From: Bacteroidales bacterium | Lineage (GTDB): Bacteria > Bacteroidota > Bacteroidia > Bacteroidales > PUMT01 | Assembly (NCBI GenBank): GCA_007132365.1 | Contig: SLOS01000347.1 | Location: forward strand, 1-6,654 | Reading direction: 5' to 3' | DNA: 6,654 nt | Shown here: positions 6,650 to 6,654 of the stretch, in pieces | How positions within the stretch are numbered: position 1 is the stretch's first letter | Layout of the letters: each line of letters opens with the position of its first letter | Made by a program: the position numbers and the translations under genes | Notes under the pieces: generated by a model | Seen by the model: the letters and a program-made list of their open reading frames with translations, nothing else | Database searches by the model: none | What the model was told of the DNA's origin: nothing

Positions 6650-6654
6650 TACAA

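Noticed and set aside
1..6654. Possible novel accessory system, mobile element, CRISPR or RNA gene
   Set aside because: Every long stretch is covered by conserved housekeeping genes in their usual order, spacers are at most 127 nt, and no direct-repeat array, transposase or tRNA-like fold was seen.

Overview
The window is a conserved piece of bacterial housekeeping chromosome: the nusG–rplK–rplA–rplJ–rplL–rpoB cluster, read entirely on the minus strand. Transcription runs from the right end (nusG, 6649) to the left end, where rpoB leaves the window with its last few dozen codons missing. The protein sequences point to Bacteroidota, most likely order Bacteroidales. RpoB starts with the Bacteroides-type N-terminus (LEYPDFLEIQLKSF, RKNEGLFKVF) and L1 carries the Bacteroides-like C-terminus (LSSTMSPGLKIDPKS). 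The start-codon leaders also fit: they are A/T-rich and lack a Shine-Dalgarno sequence. Genus cannot be decided by eye.

Layout from right to left: nusG (6104–6649), a 111-nt gap with two hairpins, rplK (5549–5992), an 18-nt gap, rplA (4838–5530), a 127-nt leader with an AU-rich hairpin, rplJ (4180–4710), a 59-nt A/T-rich gap, rplL (3749–4120), a 105-nt gap with a terminator-like hairpin, and rpoB (1–3643, partial). No intergenic stretch exceeds about 130 nt. I saw no tRNA, rRNA, mobile element, CRISPR array or plus-strand gene. The long plus-strand frames are antisense shadows of these genes.

The products work together in gene expression. L11, L10 and L7/L12 form the ribosomal stalk and GTPase-associated centre, L1 forms the mobile L1 stalk beside the E site, RpoB is the catalytic beta subunit of RNA polymerase, and NusG binds the polymerase and can link it to ribosomes. 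All six reading frames look intact and carry their family signatures.

I found no undescribed gene system here. What deserves a second look is non-coding: three intergenic hairpins sit where ribosomal-protein operons of other bacteria carry L1 autoregulation, L10 autoregulation and the rplL–rpoB attenuator. Their function is inferred from position and base pairing only.
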